Assembly: GCA_001275005.1 (NCBI GenBank)
Contig: JWZX01002799.1
Span: forward strand, 1 to 54,717
Direction: 5' to 3'
Length of the DNA: 54,717 nt
Source: Chrysochromulina tobinii
Taxonomy: Eukaryota; Haptophyta; Prymnesiales; Chrysochromulinaceae
Shown in pieces: positions 24,356 through 35,228 of the stretch. Both the position numbers and the translations under genes were made by a program. The notes beneath the pieces were generated by a model. The model did no database searches, was not told the DNA's origin, and saw nothing but the letters and a program-made list of their open reading frames with translations. Each line of letters opens with the position of its first letter. Within the stretch, counting starts at the first letter, position 1.

Positions 24356-24997
24356 ATGCGCTTGCCTCCCTCGGCCGGCCGAGCCACCTTGCTGCGAGGG
24401 CTCCTCGCGCTCGCTCCCGCCGCGCTGCTCAAGCGCGCACCGGCCGCCGCCCTGGAGGGCGGCCAGCTCGCGTTTCAGCCCTCGCTCACCGGCAAGGGCT
24501 ACGGGAAGACGGAGATGGACTACTCGGACTTTGAGCGGACGCCATCGGGCGTGCTCTTCAAGGACGCCAAGAAGGGCAGCGGCAAAAGCCCCGAAGCAGG
24601 CGACCGCGTCGTCCTCGATTGGTCCGGCTACACGATCGGCTACTTCGGCCGGCCGTTTGAGACGAAGCAGCTGCGCTCGCTTGACGGTATCGAGGAGGGG
24701 CAAGCGTTCCTGCGCTTCGAAGTGGGCAGCGGCACGGTGATCCCGGCGCTCGAGCAGGGCGTCCTCGGCATGAGCGAAGGCGGCGTGCGCCAGATCGTCG
24801 TCACTCGACCAGAGCTCGGCTACCCGACATCCGACCCGGCGCATGCAAAGGTTGGTCCGAAGCCGTCCACGTTCTCGGGGCAGCGCGCGCTCGACTTTGT
24901 GCTCCAGAACCAGGAGCTCATCGACAAGACGCTGCTCTTCAACGTCAAGATCATCCGCGTTGATAAGCCAGGGACGAATGGCTGGAAGGCGGGATGA
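24356..24997 (+). CDS. FKBP-type peptidyl-prolyl isomerase, probably organelle or lumen targeted (213 aa)
   Basis: An intronless frame. Residues 1-33 are basic and Ala/Leu-rich, ending in AAALEGG, like a plastid or thylakoid-lumen signal. The FKBP fold runs from about residue 55 (TPSGVLFKDAKKGSGKSPEAGDRVVLDW...) through GTVIPALEQGVLGMSEGGVRQIVV to the end (LLFNVKIIRV). The VIPALE and GGVR blocks are the usual core of the active site. It should assist Pro isomerisation in protein folding. The gene ends 344 bp from the convergent AAA gene. Confidence 0.85.
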   Translation: MRLPPSAGRATLLRGLLALAPAALLKRAPAAALEGGQLAFQPSLTGKGYGKTEMDYSDFERTPSGVLFKDAKKGSGKSPEAGDRVVLDWSGYTIGYFGRPFETKQLRSLDGIEEGQAFLRFEVGSGTVIPALEQGVLGMSEGGVRQIVVTRPELGYPTSDPAHAKVGPKPSTFSGQRALDFVLQNQELIDKTLLFNVKIIRVDKPGTNGWKAG

Positions 24998-25341
24998 CCG
25001 CGTTGATGTGGGACCAGACTGCGTGGATGGTGGAGGTCTCCGGAGCGGTGGGACAGAGATACAGACCAGAAATAAGACGAGAGCGATCATCGCATGTAAG
25101 TTTACGAGTTATTCAAAGACACCCCGAGTCAGAGTGACTCTGCTCTCTGCTCCTCAGCCTGCCCCGGCCCTGCAGCCTAGCACTCGCTCGTGAGGAAGTC
25201 GACACTGTGCTGCCATCAGACTCCTCTGCTCAAGACGAGACGATCCTTCCTTCCTTCGAGACCGCGCGTTAACGCGCCTCGCTCGCGGCCTGAGAGACAG
25301 AGGAAGTTGCCTTCCCTCATCACAGCTGTCATTACACCTCA
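24998..25341. other. Intergenic between convergent genes
   Basis: No gene seen. Short direct repeats around TCGTGAGGAAGTC (25187 and 25365) flank the stretch; its 3' part includes the end of the AAA gene's 3' region. Confidence 0.5.
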
Positions 25342-28300
25342 TCAGACTCTGCTCAGCCCCCTGCTCGTGAGGAAGTCTTCCCGGACAGTTCCACGCACCG
25401 TCATCACCACCGCCTGAGAATCCAGCAGTCGCTCAAACGACCTCTCCAGGCCCTCCCCTCCCGTAACCACCTCAGACGGCTCGCCTGTTTCAGCGGCCGC
25501 CGCGACGGCCGCCGCGACGAGTGCGGCGGCGTCGGCGGCGAGCCGCTCCGTCTCGAGGAAGGGGAAGAACATCGCTGTGTCGGTCCACCGGCGCTCGAGC
25601 GCTGTGGTGAGCACTTGCATGCAAGGCAGGTCATCGGTGGCAATCAACGTACCTGTGTCGGTCCACCGGCGCTCGAGCACGCTCGAGAAGGCGAGCAGTG
25701 CCGCCTGATGAGGGGCGCAATTAGCATGCAAGCAGACGCCACCTCAGTGCACTCAGGTAGGCAATCAGGTAGGCAATCACGGGTAGGCAATCGCAGGTAG
25801 GCAGAGGCACTCCGAGGTAACTCAGAGGCAATCAGAGGCAATCAGAGGCAATTAGAGGCACTCCGAGGTAACTCCGAGGTAACTCCGAGGTAACTCCGAG
25901 GTAACTCAGAGGTAACTCCGAGGTAACTCCGAGGTAACTCAGAGGTCACTCAGAGGCACACAGAGGCACACTCGCCTGCGCCACGCCCGAGACGGCGCTG
26001 GTCGGTAGTACGGGTAGCAAGGCGGCATCGAGCTTGCCCTTGAATCTCGCCATCCGAGATGCCAAATTAGGGGTGCCCACGAAGAGCTGGAGATCGAATC
26101 TGCCCGGACGCAGTGATTAGGGTTCATTAGGGGTGATTAGGGGTAATTAGGGGTAATTAGGGTTGCCCACGAAGAGCTGGAGATCGAATCTGCCCGGACG
26201 CGTCACCGCGGCAATCAGGTGATCCTCCCAGGGGTGATCCTCAGGGGCAATCAGCCGCCCACCTGCCCGGACGCGTCACCGCGGCAATCAAGGGCCATCA
26301 GGCGCAATCAGGCGCAATCAGGCGCAATCAGCCGCCCACCTGCCCGGACGCGTCACCGCAGCATCGAGGGCGCTCAGCCGATTGGTGGCGATGAAGAAGG
26401 CGGCCTTGCGCTGCCCGCGCAGGTCGGCGAGCTTGGTGAGCATCGCCGTCGTGAGCAGTCGCGACTCCATCGTGAGTGACGAGATGGAACGGTCGAGCAC
26501 GAACTCCTCGATTTCGTCAAACAGGATGACGACCTTGTCCAGCCGCATCAGCTGATCGAAGACATCCGAGATACGGCGCGCCACGTTGGTCAGCCCATCG
26601 CGCAAAAAGGTCGAGGTGTCGACGGTGACGAAACCCCAGCCGAGCCGTTTGGCGATCGCAGCGACTACGGTCGTCTTGGCGGTGCCCGGAGGCCCAAAGA
26701 GGATCGCCGAGTACGAGGCGGTCGCCTCATACTCTTCCAATGTACACGCGGAGGCCGCCCCCACCTGCCCATGGGAGGTCATTAGGAGGCAATCAGTGCT
26801 CATCAGAGGGCCGTGCCCACCTTGAGACACTTGAGCGGCGGGGTAATTAGGGGGTAATTAGGGGGTAATTAGGGGGTAATTAGGGGTCATCAGTGATCAT
26901 CAGAGGGCAGTCCCCACCTTGAGGCACTTGAGCGGCGGCAGCACTCGACCGAGGGGGTCGCATGCCGAGAGAGCGGCCAACGGCTCGATCATCCGCTGCT
27001 CGAGCGTCGTCTTGAGCGTCGAGCCCGAGACGGCGCCCGAGACGGCGCCCAGCACGGCGCCCTCGCTGCCGGCAGCCCCACCTTCCGTCGGGAGCAAGCC
27101 TGAGTCAACGGCGCCCAGCACGGCGCCCTTTTTGCCGGCAGCCCCACCTCCCGTCGGGAGCAAGTCTGAATCAAGGAGCCGCGCCCACGCCGACGCGTCC
27201 GCTGGTTGCGCCCGTGTGCCGCCCAGGTCGGCGAGCACATCGGAGCACAAAAGCGAGCGCGTGAGCTCGTGCAACCTCGAGGCGCAGCGCAACGCCTGCG
27301 CGGTGCACCACCCGAGGGGGCCACCCTCGGGCGGCAGATGATTTGATCTCCAGCCGCGGAGCATCGCGCCGCTCGCCAACGCCTCCTCCAGCACGTGCTC
27401 CTCGAGCCACGTCACGTGCGCCGAGATCGAGCCGAGATGCGGCCGGAAGAGGTCCGGAGATAGAATCTCGATCATCGAGGCAAGCATGTCGGGGGAGAAG
27501 CAGAACGCGTTCCCCACATTGTTACCCTGATGAGGGCGCAATCAGACGCAATCAGAGGTCATCAGAAGCAGAAAGCGTTCCCCACATTGTTACCCTGATG
27601 AGGGCGCACTCAGAGGTCTATCAGAGTCCATCAGAGTCCATCAGAGGTCATCAACAGTCTTCAGAGGTCATCAGTGGTCATCAGTGGCAATCACCTTGCC
27701 GCGCGAGAGGAAGATAGGCTGGCCTGGCGCCCATAATCCATTCTCGAGGTGCTCAAAGATGATGCCCAGCCCAGCCCGAATCACCTTCTCGCGTAATTAG
27801 GGGGTAATTAGTGGGGTAATTAGTGGGTAATTCGGGGTCATCAGTGGTCATCAGAGGGCAGCCCGAATCACCTTCTCGTGTAATTAGGGGGTAATTAGGG
27901 GGGTGATTAGGGGGTAATTCGGGGTCATCAGTGGTCATCAGAGGGCAGCCCGAATCACCTTCTCGTGTAATTAGGGGGTAATTAGGGGGGTGATTAGGGG
28001 GTAATTCGGGGTCATCAGTAGTCATCAGAGGGCAGCCCGAATCACCTTCTCGTTGCGTGGGGGCAAGGCAGAGCCGGTGCCGATGGCGTCACGAGCGCCC
28101 ACCTGTGGGGAAGAGGGCGTGGCGCCGTGGTGAGCACTTGCATGTTGGAGCCGGTTCCGATGGCGTCACGAGCGCTCACCTCGCGCTCGCAATCAGAGGC
28201 AATCAGAGGTCATCAGTGGTCATTAGTGGTCATCAGTGGTCATCAGAGGTCACGAGCGCTCACCTCGCGCTCGCGTGCAGCGCTTCCTTTGAGGCGGTCG

Positions 28301-29475
28301 AGCACGAGCACGTACCTGCGATGCACTCAGAGGCACTCAGAGGCACTCAGAGGCACTCAGAGGCACGATTCGTAGCACTCGCGTGCACAATCAGATGTCA
28401 TCAGCAGGTGTCATCAGCAGGGGTCATCATCAGAGGTCATCAGATGTCATCAGCGCTCATCAGTGCCGCTCCACGCACGTGAGCAGGGAGTAAGCGAGCA
28501 CCATCAGAGGTCATCAGTGGTCATCAGCGCTCATCAGTGCCGCTCCACGCACGTGAGCAGGGAGTAAGCGAGCACCATCAGAGGTCATCAGAGGTCATCA
28601 GCGCTCATCAGTGCCGCTCCACGCACGTGAGCAGGGTCCACGCACGTGAGCACGTGAGGGAGTAAGCGAGCACCATCAGAGGTCATCAGTGGTCATCCGT
28701 GGTCATCAGAGGTCATCAGCGCTCATCAGTGCCGCTCCACGCACGTGAGCAGGGAGTAAGCGAGCACCACCACGTCAAAAGAGTAGTCATCACCGGCGGC
28801 ATCAAAGGCCAACTGCCGGCACAGGTCGTCGTACGCCGAGTCGCACGAGCGCTGTAGGGTCAGTAGCCTCGCGTCCTTGCGGTCGAGACTCTGCCCGCCA
28901 CCCACGCCCGGCAGGAGCGACGTCGCGTACGCGAGCCAGAAGCGCAGGTACGCCGAGATCGGCGAGTTTCGTCCCTCACGACGCCGTGGCCTTGCGCCGA
29001 GCATCGCCTCGATGCAGCCGGCGAGGTGCTCGTTGGGCTCCTTCTCCTCGGGGTCGAGGAGGCGAGCCGCGGCGACGATGAGCACCGCCCGCATTGTGTC
29101 GTCATCGCTCGGCGCGTTGTCGTACAGCGCATGCAGGCATGGAGCGATCCGGAGCGGCGACTGCCGCCACTCGGACGGTGCCGCGTTGATGGCATAGAGG
29201 GAGTAGCACGTCGAAGTGACCGACACGCGATCGCGGCCCGGCGTGAGCGAGAAGCCGTTCTTGTCGGCCTCGTAGAATGAAGATAGCGCCGCGATGCCCG
29301 CCGTCTCTAGCGCGCGCACCCGATCATCCAGCTTGCGGAGCGCGTGGAACGAAGCGGCGAGGGTCACCTCTTGTGAGGCCACAACGCCCGTACGACGAAG
29401 CGACGGCGATGCGAACATCGCGTGCACTGGCACGCGGAGAGGAACGAGCGACACGGACGCAGCGAGAATCCACAT
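25342..29475 (-). CDS. AAA ATPase with signal-like N terminus (9 exons, about 790 aa)
   Basis: Exons (minus): 28745-29475, 28264-28315, 28046-28102, 27695-27784, 26918-27526, 26340-26764, 25976-26099, 25653-25704, 25342-25574. Every phase agrees. The hydrophobic N terminus (MWILAASVSLVPLRVPVHAMF) may target an organelle or the secretory path. A helical region without recognised domain fills residues 25-515. The AAA core has Walker A FGPPGTAKTT (~537), Walker B VVILFDEIEEF (~590), sensor ATNRLSALDAAVTRPGR|FD with the arginine finger, and a C-terminal lid. Exon 5 encodes a tandem duplication (LLPTxGGAAGxxGAVLGAV). It most resembles single-ring AAA remodelling ATPases; its target is unknown. The exon 7 donor is GC (CAG|GCGAGT). 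Confidence 0.82.
25575..25622 (-). mobile_element. Family I introner core with captured exon end
   Basis: In the gene sense GCATGCAAGTGCTCACCACAG is followed by CGCTCGAGCGCCGGTGGACC, a copy of the previous exon's end, and CGACACAG. So here the acceptor itself comes from duplicated exon sequence. A standard copy with CTCTTCCCCACAG is at 28103-28144. Confidence 0.75.
27774..28050 (-). repeat. 87-bp tandem repeat, three and a half copies, in intron
   Basis: The exon-border sequence GAGAAGGTGATTCGGGCTGC (gene sense) recurs at 27774, 27861, 27948 and 28035, spacing exactly 87 bp. The spacer contains CTGATGACCACTGATGACC and then CTAATTACCCCCTAATCACC. The last two full copies are nearly identical. 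CTAATTAC is a different word but still a CTRAY pentamer. Confidence 0.88.
28453..28760 (-). repeat. 74-bp tandem repeat of an exon end and its donor
   Basis: GCGCTCATCAGTGCCGCTCC (plus strand) starts at 28453, 28527, 28601 and 28719. The first two gaps are 74 bp; the third contains an extra partial copy (GTCCACGCACGTGAGC). Each unit contains the exon 1 end of the AAA gene, its donor (CAC|GTGCGTGG) and CTGATGACC units. Confidence 0.85.
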
Positions 29476-29908
29476 TGGGCTGCTGCTATGGGCGTGTTCG
29501 TCGGAGGCCTCTTGGTGGACGGGAGACGCGGCCGCGGTGATTGCGTTCAGTGTCTCTCATGCGTGTGTCTCTCGCCCTTTTTGGCAAGTTCGATCGATTC
29601 TTTTGGCATATGGGCGCATTTGTCCACGTACGAAACTCTCCATGTGCGGAAAACTGGAGATCATGTTCATCATTCACAGGACTTTCACAGGCATCCCTCG
29701 CAAACCGAACTTAATTCGGACCGTCTCGTGCCAAAGTTGAGCCCCACATCCGCAACGCAACACTCTCACTCATCATCACACCGATCACACCGACACACCA
29801 ACATCATAACACGATAACAGAGCGAGAGCGCCAACAGTTGTATACATGTATTTACTGTACCGGGACACCAAAAGCTATGTGCAAGGATGTGAAGCGAAAC
29901 ATCACGCA
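29476..29908. other. Intergenic, promoter side of the AAA gene
   Basis: No gene seen. It lies upstream of the AAA gene and downstream of the LRR gene (both minus). It is less GC-rich, with a CA/AC-rich tract at 29740-29810. Confidence 0.5.
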
Positions 29909-32385
29909 TCAAACTGGGGTCTGGGCCATCTCACCGAGACCCGAACCAGGTGCACGCAGGTCACCGTATTTGGCCAGCTCCTTGTCTCGCGTGTGGAGGT
30001 ACTCCGCGTGGAGGTACGAGTACGCTTCGTGCCTGAAGGTGCGCTTGCAGCCCTCTGTGACGCCACGCGGATACAGGGCGTTAAACAAAAAGGAAGTCAT
30101 GAATTGCATGAAGTCCGGCTTGACCGCAGCAGAGAGCGCCAAGCGGCCACGCATGCCCACGTGGTTGAAACAAAAAGTGAAATTGGTTCCGACTTTGCAC
30201 TCGCCGCTCGCCAGCCGCAGCCGCAGCCGCACCGCGTCTGCAAGGGCGACGGCGCCGACATCGCCAAAGTCGTTGCCGCCAAGGTCGACCAGCTGCAGCT
30301 CGCTCGCCATGCCCATGGCGATCAAGGCCGCGAAGGATTGCAGGCCCGCGTCACCAAAGTCGTTCATGGCGAGGTACATCACCTTGAGGCCGCGCGCAAC
30401 GCCGCCGCTGACCAGCGCGCCGCCGAGGGCCTCGACGCCGCGTGGGCCGAGGTGGTTCAATGCAAGGAAGAGCTGCTCGAGCTGGGGCAGCGCGCCGGAG
30501 GAAAGGACGCCGCTGATGGAGGCGAGATGCTCATCGGTGAGGCCGGTACAGCTGAGATCGAGCTTCTTAAGGTTGACGCAAAAGTTGAGCGCCTGGCCGA
30601 GCCGCTCCGGCGAGCGCCACGGGTCCATAGGGTCGAAGGGGATGCCGAAGAAAGAGAGCTCCTTGACGCCACCGAGGACGGCGCGTGCAGTCTTCTTGTA
30701 CTTTTCAAGCACCATCTCTTTGTCGGCGCCGTTGGTGAAACTGCACTTCTTGAAGAGTTCCTCCATCTGCTCGGGCGTTGTCGGCAACCTGCGAAGTGCT
30801 GCACATGTCGATGACGATGACGATCCCGCAGATGACGATGACGATGACCCCGCCGATGCACGCTGCTTGCCGAGGTCGATGACGAGGGGCCAACCCGCCT
30901 GATGAGGGAGGCAATCAGACTGATGAGGGAGGCAATCAGGGCTCATCAGGTCGATGACGAGGGGCCAACCCGCCTGCTGAAGGCGGAACGTCTTGCAGAG
31001 CTCCGCAGAGCACCGCTCGTACGTCGTCCAGCCGCGGCTTTCGTACGTGCGCTCTTTATCGAATGATTCCGGAAGCTTTTCGGGCAGCTCGGTGAGCAGA
31101 ACGACCGTCGTCTTGGCGTGCGCGTACCACAAGTCCAGCGTGCCCAGTGCAAATTTCGTCGCCTGGGCCTGCGCCTCCGTTTTGCTTTTGTGGTAGAGCT
31201 CGGCCGCGCGCCGCTGGTCCTCGGTGCGCTCCTCTTCGGCGACGAGCTCGGCCGGAGTCCACAGCCTCGGATCCTTCTGAAAGAGGGAGGCCCAGTCGAA
31301 GAAGACGCCCATGTCGCGGAAGCCGTAGGCTTGGCACACGCCGAGCAGCCCGGGGCGGCGCAGCACGCCGAGGCTTGGGAAGAGGGTCTTCAGCCGTTCG
31401 CACAGCAGCAGCAGCTGCTCACCCTCGCAGTCCGGGTGCCTCGGCTCCAGCCAGCAACTGCGAGTGCACGCGAGGACATGCGGAACGGGTGAGTGGTGGG
31501 CGACGGCATCGACACAATGCGTTCGGCGCGCCGTGACGCCTACTAGGAGACGGCGACAATAGGCAGCAGGTCGTCGACGTTGCGCTTGACAAACTTGCAC
31601 GAGAAGAACTGGAAGAGCACGCGCAACAGACGCTTGAACTGATTACCCTCACCAAGCTGCATCTCGAGCACATACATCTCGAAAAACGAATAAAAGTCCA
31701 TGCCGCGCTTCGCCTGCCGAGAGACCTTCTGCAGCTCGTCGACGCCGATGAAGGCGTCCTCGGGCAGCTCCTGCCTCCGCGGCAGCACGCCGTCGTATTT
31801 TTTGTGCACGCTGCTTTTTGGATCGCCGAGCGCGAGCAGCCACGACAGGCGCACCAGACGCACCGGCCGCTCGCCTTGTTCTGTGACGTGTTCAAGCGCT
31901 GCCCAGACCTCATCGTGTCCGAGGTAGCGCTGTGCGGCGGCCTGCGCTTCTTCGGAGGAGACGGCAGGGCTCGTACCTCTCGGGTGTGAGAGTGCCTCGA
32001 GAAGCGATGGGGACGGCTCGAGACGCTCCGATGAGGGAATGCCAAGGCAGGAGCACAGCCTGATGCCGACGGTCAAACACAAGAGCGAGAGTGGGAGGTA
32101 GAAGAGATCCACCACCCAGATGATACACCCCACGATGCCCATGATCAGGGTCACGGGCAGGATGCACAAGTGGACCGCGCGGGGCATCGCGAACAAGCCA
32201 TGCAAGTAGACGTGCACCCCGAGCATATGGGCTGGCGGCAAAATGATGAGCAAAAAGGGGAGGGCGATGGGCCCCATGAGAGCGACGAGCAGTACGGCCT
32301 GGAATACGTAACAGAGGGCGAATTGTATGGATGGCCTCCATGTCAGCGCGGTGCCCGACGGCGAAATGCGGGCGGATTTCATCAA
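29909..32385 (-). CDS. Membrane-anchored SYCWL-domain / leucine-rich-repeat protein (2 exons)
   Basis: Exon 1 is 31544-32385 and exon 2 is 29909-31457; the 86-nt intron joins LPIVAVS(Y)CWLEPRHPD in frame. Residues about 20-125 contain four hydrophobic membrane segments. A module found repeatedly in algal proteins follows: RPVRLVRLSWLLALGD, LPRRQELPEDAF, IVAVSYCWLEPRHPDCEGEQ, GVFFDWASLFQKD and DLWYAHAKTTVVLLTELP ... RGWTTYERCSAEL. I know of no function for it. A Ser-rich linker leads to LRRs (LKKLDLSCTGLTDEHL, LEQLFLALNHLG, LKVMYLAMNDFGD, LQLVDLGGNDFGD). It shares the CWL...HPD...WD/FxSLYQ module with the larger NACHT protein at 42.7-48.7 kb. An in-frame 75-nt insertion may be an unspliced or GC-AG intron. 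Confidence 0.72.
30874..30973 (-). repeat. In-frame 75-bp duplication with CTGATTGCC core (candidate nascent intron)
   Basis: The gene sense reads CAG|GCGGGTTGGCCCCTCGTCATCGACCT, then two CTGATTGCCTCCCTCATCAG units, then GCGGGTTGG... again. The repeat (AGWPLVIDL) is 25 bp at both ends with an exact 75-bp period and no stop. If spliced, it is a GC-AG intron; if not, the protein carries 25 extra residues. Confidence 0.85.
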
Positions 32386-32763
32386 GAAAAAAAACTGAAC
32401 GCGCGCGCGATGATGAAGCGCGTCGAAGCGAATCTCTTTTCATCCCTATTACGGACGAAATCAAAAGTACATCTGAGAGCAATCGAAGTCAAAAAGTGGT
32501 CGAAACTGATCCATGATGACTGTGATGAAAGTGAGAAGGCTGAAGCGGCCTGTCTGGAATCTTGTAAATGTACGTAAATGCTCGCCGAAGAGGGCGGGCG
32601 TGTGCGAGCGCATCCTCGCCGCCGCGCGGCTGCTTGCTTTTAGGAGCGTGAGTGAGTGAGTGATCCGGTTTGTAGTAACGGTGTGTTTGTGTCACAATAG
32701 CTCACTCCCCCGATGACGTAACAATTGTGCGCCTCTTTCCGAGTTAGGAAGGGCGAGAAATAA
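32386..32763. promoter_or_regulatory. Divergent intergenic region, LRR gene and 2OG oxygenase
   Basis: The genes on each side start here head to head. I see no defined promoter motif; the stretch is AT-richer than its flanks. Confidence 0.35.
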
Positions 32764-34073
32764 ATGCCCCCGATGCTAGCGAAGCCGCACCGCCGCTTGC
32801 GCAACGCACGCACGTCGCTCGCTGGTCCCGGCATCCTGCTGCTCGGTTTGTCTACGATGCACCTTGGGCGCGCGCGAATATTTAGTGCACGTGCAGCTGT
32901 GCCGTCTGCTCCGCACGCCACCCGCACTGCTATCACGTGGCCGGCGCTCGCTTGTGATGGACGGTGTTGCAGCACAGCGGCTTGGCATGAGATCAGCATC
33001 GTGTCCAAGGAGGCGACGCCACAATCGCAGTGCGAGGCCACCGCCGTCGCGTCCATGCGCCGTGGAGACACGGCTCTATGCCTGCCGAATGTGGTCACAG
33101 CGGCGGAACTTGCCATGCTCGTTGCTTGGAGCGCCGCCGCTGCGGACAGCATTCGCCTCGCTGATGGTAAGGCGTCCTCCGACCGCGTACGGATGCATGT
33201 TGCGCCGAGGTCCGCAGATCCGACACCGACTTCGGCGTGCTGCGATGCCATCCTCGGTCGCGTCCTCGGCGTCATCGACCAGCAGCTCCCCTCTGTCGTC
33301 GAGACGCTATTCAATACCGCGAGCGCCACCAACTCGACCCTGGCCTCGTTGAGTGAGCTGCACGCCGACGGCGACCTGCAGTACTCGGCGCGTGAGCCGG
33401 CCATCAACGTCTACTACGCGCCTAGCGGCGAGTTCCTCCCTCATCAAGATCATCACTCCCTCACCGTGCTCATCCCGCTCTCTTCAGCGGCAGGTAGGCG
33501 CGGCAGGTGGCTCTTCCAGTTTTCCTTCATCGCGGGGGCGGCCCGGGCTTTCTTTGGGCTCTGATTCCATGCTGATGGCCCTCCCTCCTTGCATGCAGGT
33601 GGCTCCTTCGTTGGGGGCGGCACGGGCTTTTGGCCCAAGGGTAGTCACGAGCGCGAGGCTGTCGACTCCTTATTTGGAAACTCCTTATTTGGAAACTCCT
33701 TGTGGGAAGAGCCTGCGGTGGTTCTTGCTCCGAATGCCGGTACGGCACTCCTCTGATAACCTCTGATAACCTCTGATAACCTCTGATTGCATACCTCTGA
33801 TTGCATACCTCTGAATGCATACCTCTGATGACCTCTGATGACCTCTGATGACATCTGATGACATCTGATGACAAATGATTGCATCGCTCATCAGGTACGG
33901 CACTCCTCTTTGCTGGCGACGTGACGCACGCGGGGATGCCGACGCTCAATGGAACGCGCCACGTGTTCGTGGCGAGCTTCACCGCCTTGCTGAGCGCGAA
34001 GACGCTGCTACGCCGTGCAGCGGCTCGAGATCTGGCTCGAGATCTTGCTCGCCGTGCCATGCGGCCAGCGTAA
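32764..34073 (+). CDS. 2-oxoglutarate/Fe(II) oxygenase, prolyl-hydroxylase-like (3 exons, 349 aa)
   Basis: Exons: 32764-33493, 33599-33739, 33895-34073, phases consistent. The N-terminal segment has a hydrophobic stretch (LAGPGILLLGLSTM), possibly a signal anchor. The double-stranded beta-helix is clear: INVYYAPSGEFLPHQDHH supplies the HxD pair (His-Gln-Asp), GTALLFAGDVTHAG the distal His, and NGTRHVFVASF the 2-oxoglutarate-binding Arg. GGSFVGGGTGFWP is the intervening loop. It should hydroxylate a protein or small molecule; substrate unknown. Exon 2 has a small in-frame tandem duplication (LFGNS twice). Intron 2 begins with GTACGGCACTCCTCT, the first 15 bases of exon 3, followed by CTGATAACC/CTGATGACC units. 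Confidence 0.83.
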
Positions 34074-34258
34074 AGTGTCTGTCACACTCAGCACTGTCCC
34101 ACACCCTTGCGGGCACGCGTCCACCCTCTTTGGGGGAACGCGATCTATTCACACCTTCTCTTTTTTGGAACCGAGCATCATAGGTCGGGACGGCCCGATC
34201 TGCCTGCCGACGCCAACGAGCTGCCGCTGCCTGGCGCAGGCGCTAACGCCTCGCGGCG

Positions 34259-35103
34259 ATGCTCCGTACCCTTCGTTCACTGCCGTCCTTCCGCCCGGGC
34301 ATCGCGTACGTGCTCGACACTCTCTATCTCGCACCGACGGTATGAATCACCTGCTTGCACAATCATGGGACTGTCCGGTGCGTCCATCCACGTTCGTGTG
34401 CGTGTGCATGTGCATCCACGTGCGACAGGCCCTATCGCCCGCTGCGCACTCGATGCGCTCGTGCCGGGGTCCCGGCTTTGCGGATCCTCTCGCGCTCCCC
34501 AAGTCACGGGCGTCGCAGCAGCTTGCAGTGGAGTCTGGGTTCGAGCCGCTGCCCATTGGAGCGCCGGAGCCCTCCGCTCAGGAGCTCGCTTCGCTCGTCG
34601 ACGAGTTCTATGCGGCGAGAGGCGCCGGCGACCTTGGGTCGATGGGGGAGTCCGATGCCGGCGTCGTCTTCCAAGGGGAAGGCGATCCTCTCGAGGCGAC
34701 GGCCGTTGTGTTGGAGACGGTGCGCCTCGTGGCGGCGCGGCGCAACGGGTTGCCTTTCCGAGTCAACACGCTCGGATTGTGCGAGGAAGACGCTCTCAAG
34801 CTCCTGCTCGAGTGCGAGGTGCTCGAGCGACTCGACGAGGGAGATCGAAGGCGTGAGACCCGAATTGCATGCGTGAGCGTCTTCCTACCGGCCGCATCCC
34901 CTTCAAAGTACGACGAGCTCCTCGCGGCGCGCGGCGGGCGCGGCTTCCGTGACGTGTGCGGCTTCGTCGCGCGGCTCGCCGAGGCGGGCGTGAACGTCGA
35001 GTGCACGGCGGTGGCGCGCCCGGATGTGAACGTGGCCGAGATAGAGACTCTCGCGAGGAGCCTCGGGGCTCGTTCGTTCCGGACGCGGAGCTGGGTCGAG
35101 TAG
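34259..35103 (+). CDS. TatD-linked radical-SAM-like protein, apparently lacking the cysteine motif (251 aa)
   Basis: Exon 1 is 34259-34339 and exon 2 is 34429-35103. The body matches the pattern of small TatD-associated radical SAM proteins: AYVLDTLYLAPT, DAGVVFQGEGDPLEATAVVL, RVNTLGLC, YDELLAARGG...FRDVCGFV and AGVNVECTAVARPDVNVAEI. In that family CxxxCxxC, which holds the 4Fe-4S cluster, directly follows the LYLNLT-like strand. Here the spliced sequence reads ALSPAAHSMRSCRGPGF, with one Cys. Either the cluster has been lost or the intron boundary is different (the intron has TGTGCGTGTGCATGTGC). A radical-SAM reaction is thus doubtful. Confidence 0.6.
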
Positions 35104-35228
35104 TCTCTGTTCTTTCAATTTGATTTTCATGGGGGGGCCGCGACGAAACTGGACTGAACACGCATCAACCTTTCATGAACAAGCAGCGGTCGCGTCTGAC
35201 GTGTTAACGTTCACGCGTCCGCCACGTC

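Noticed and set aside
24317-25090. 257-residue minus-strand frame
   Set aside because: Antisense of the FKBP gene, which has clear family motifs.
29838-30902. 354-residue plus-strand frame
   Set aside because: Antisense to the LRR exon; no domain and poor composition.
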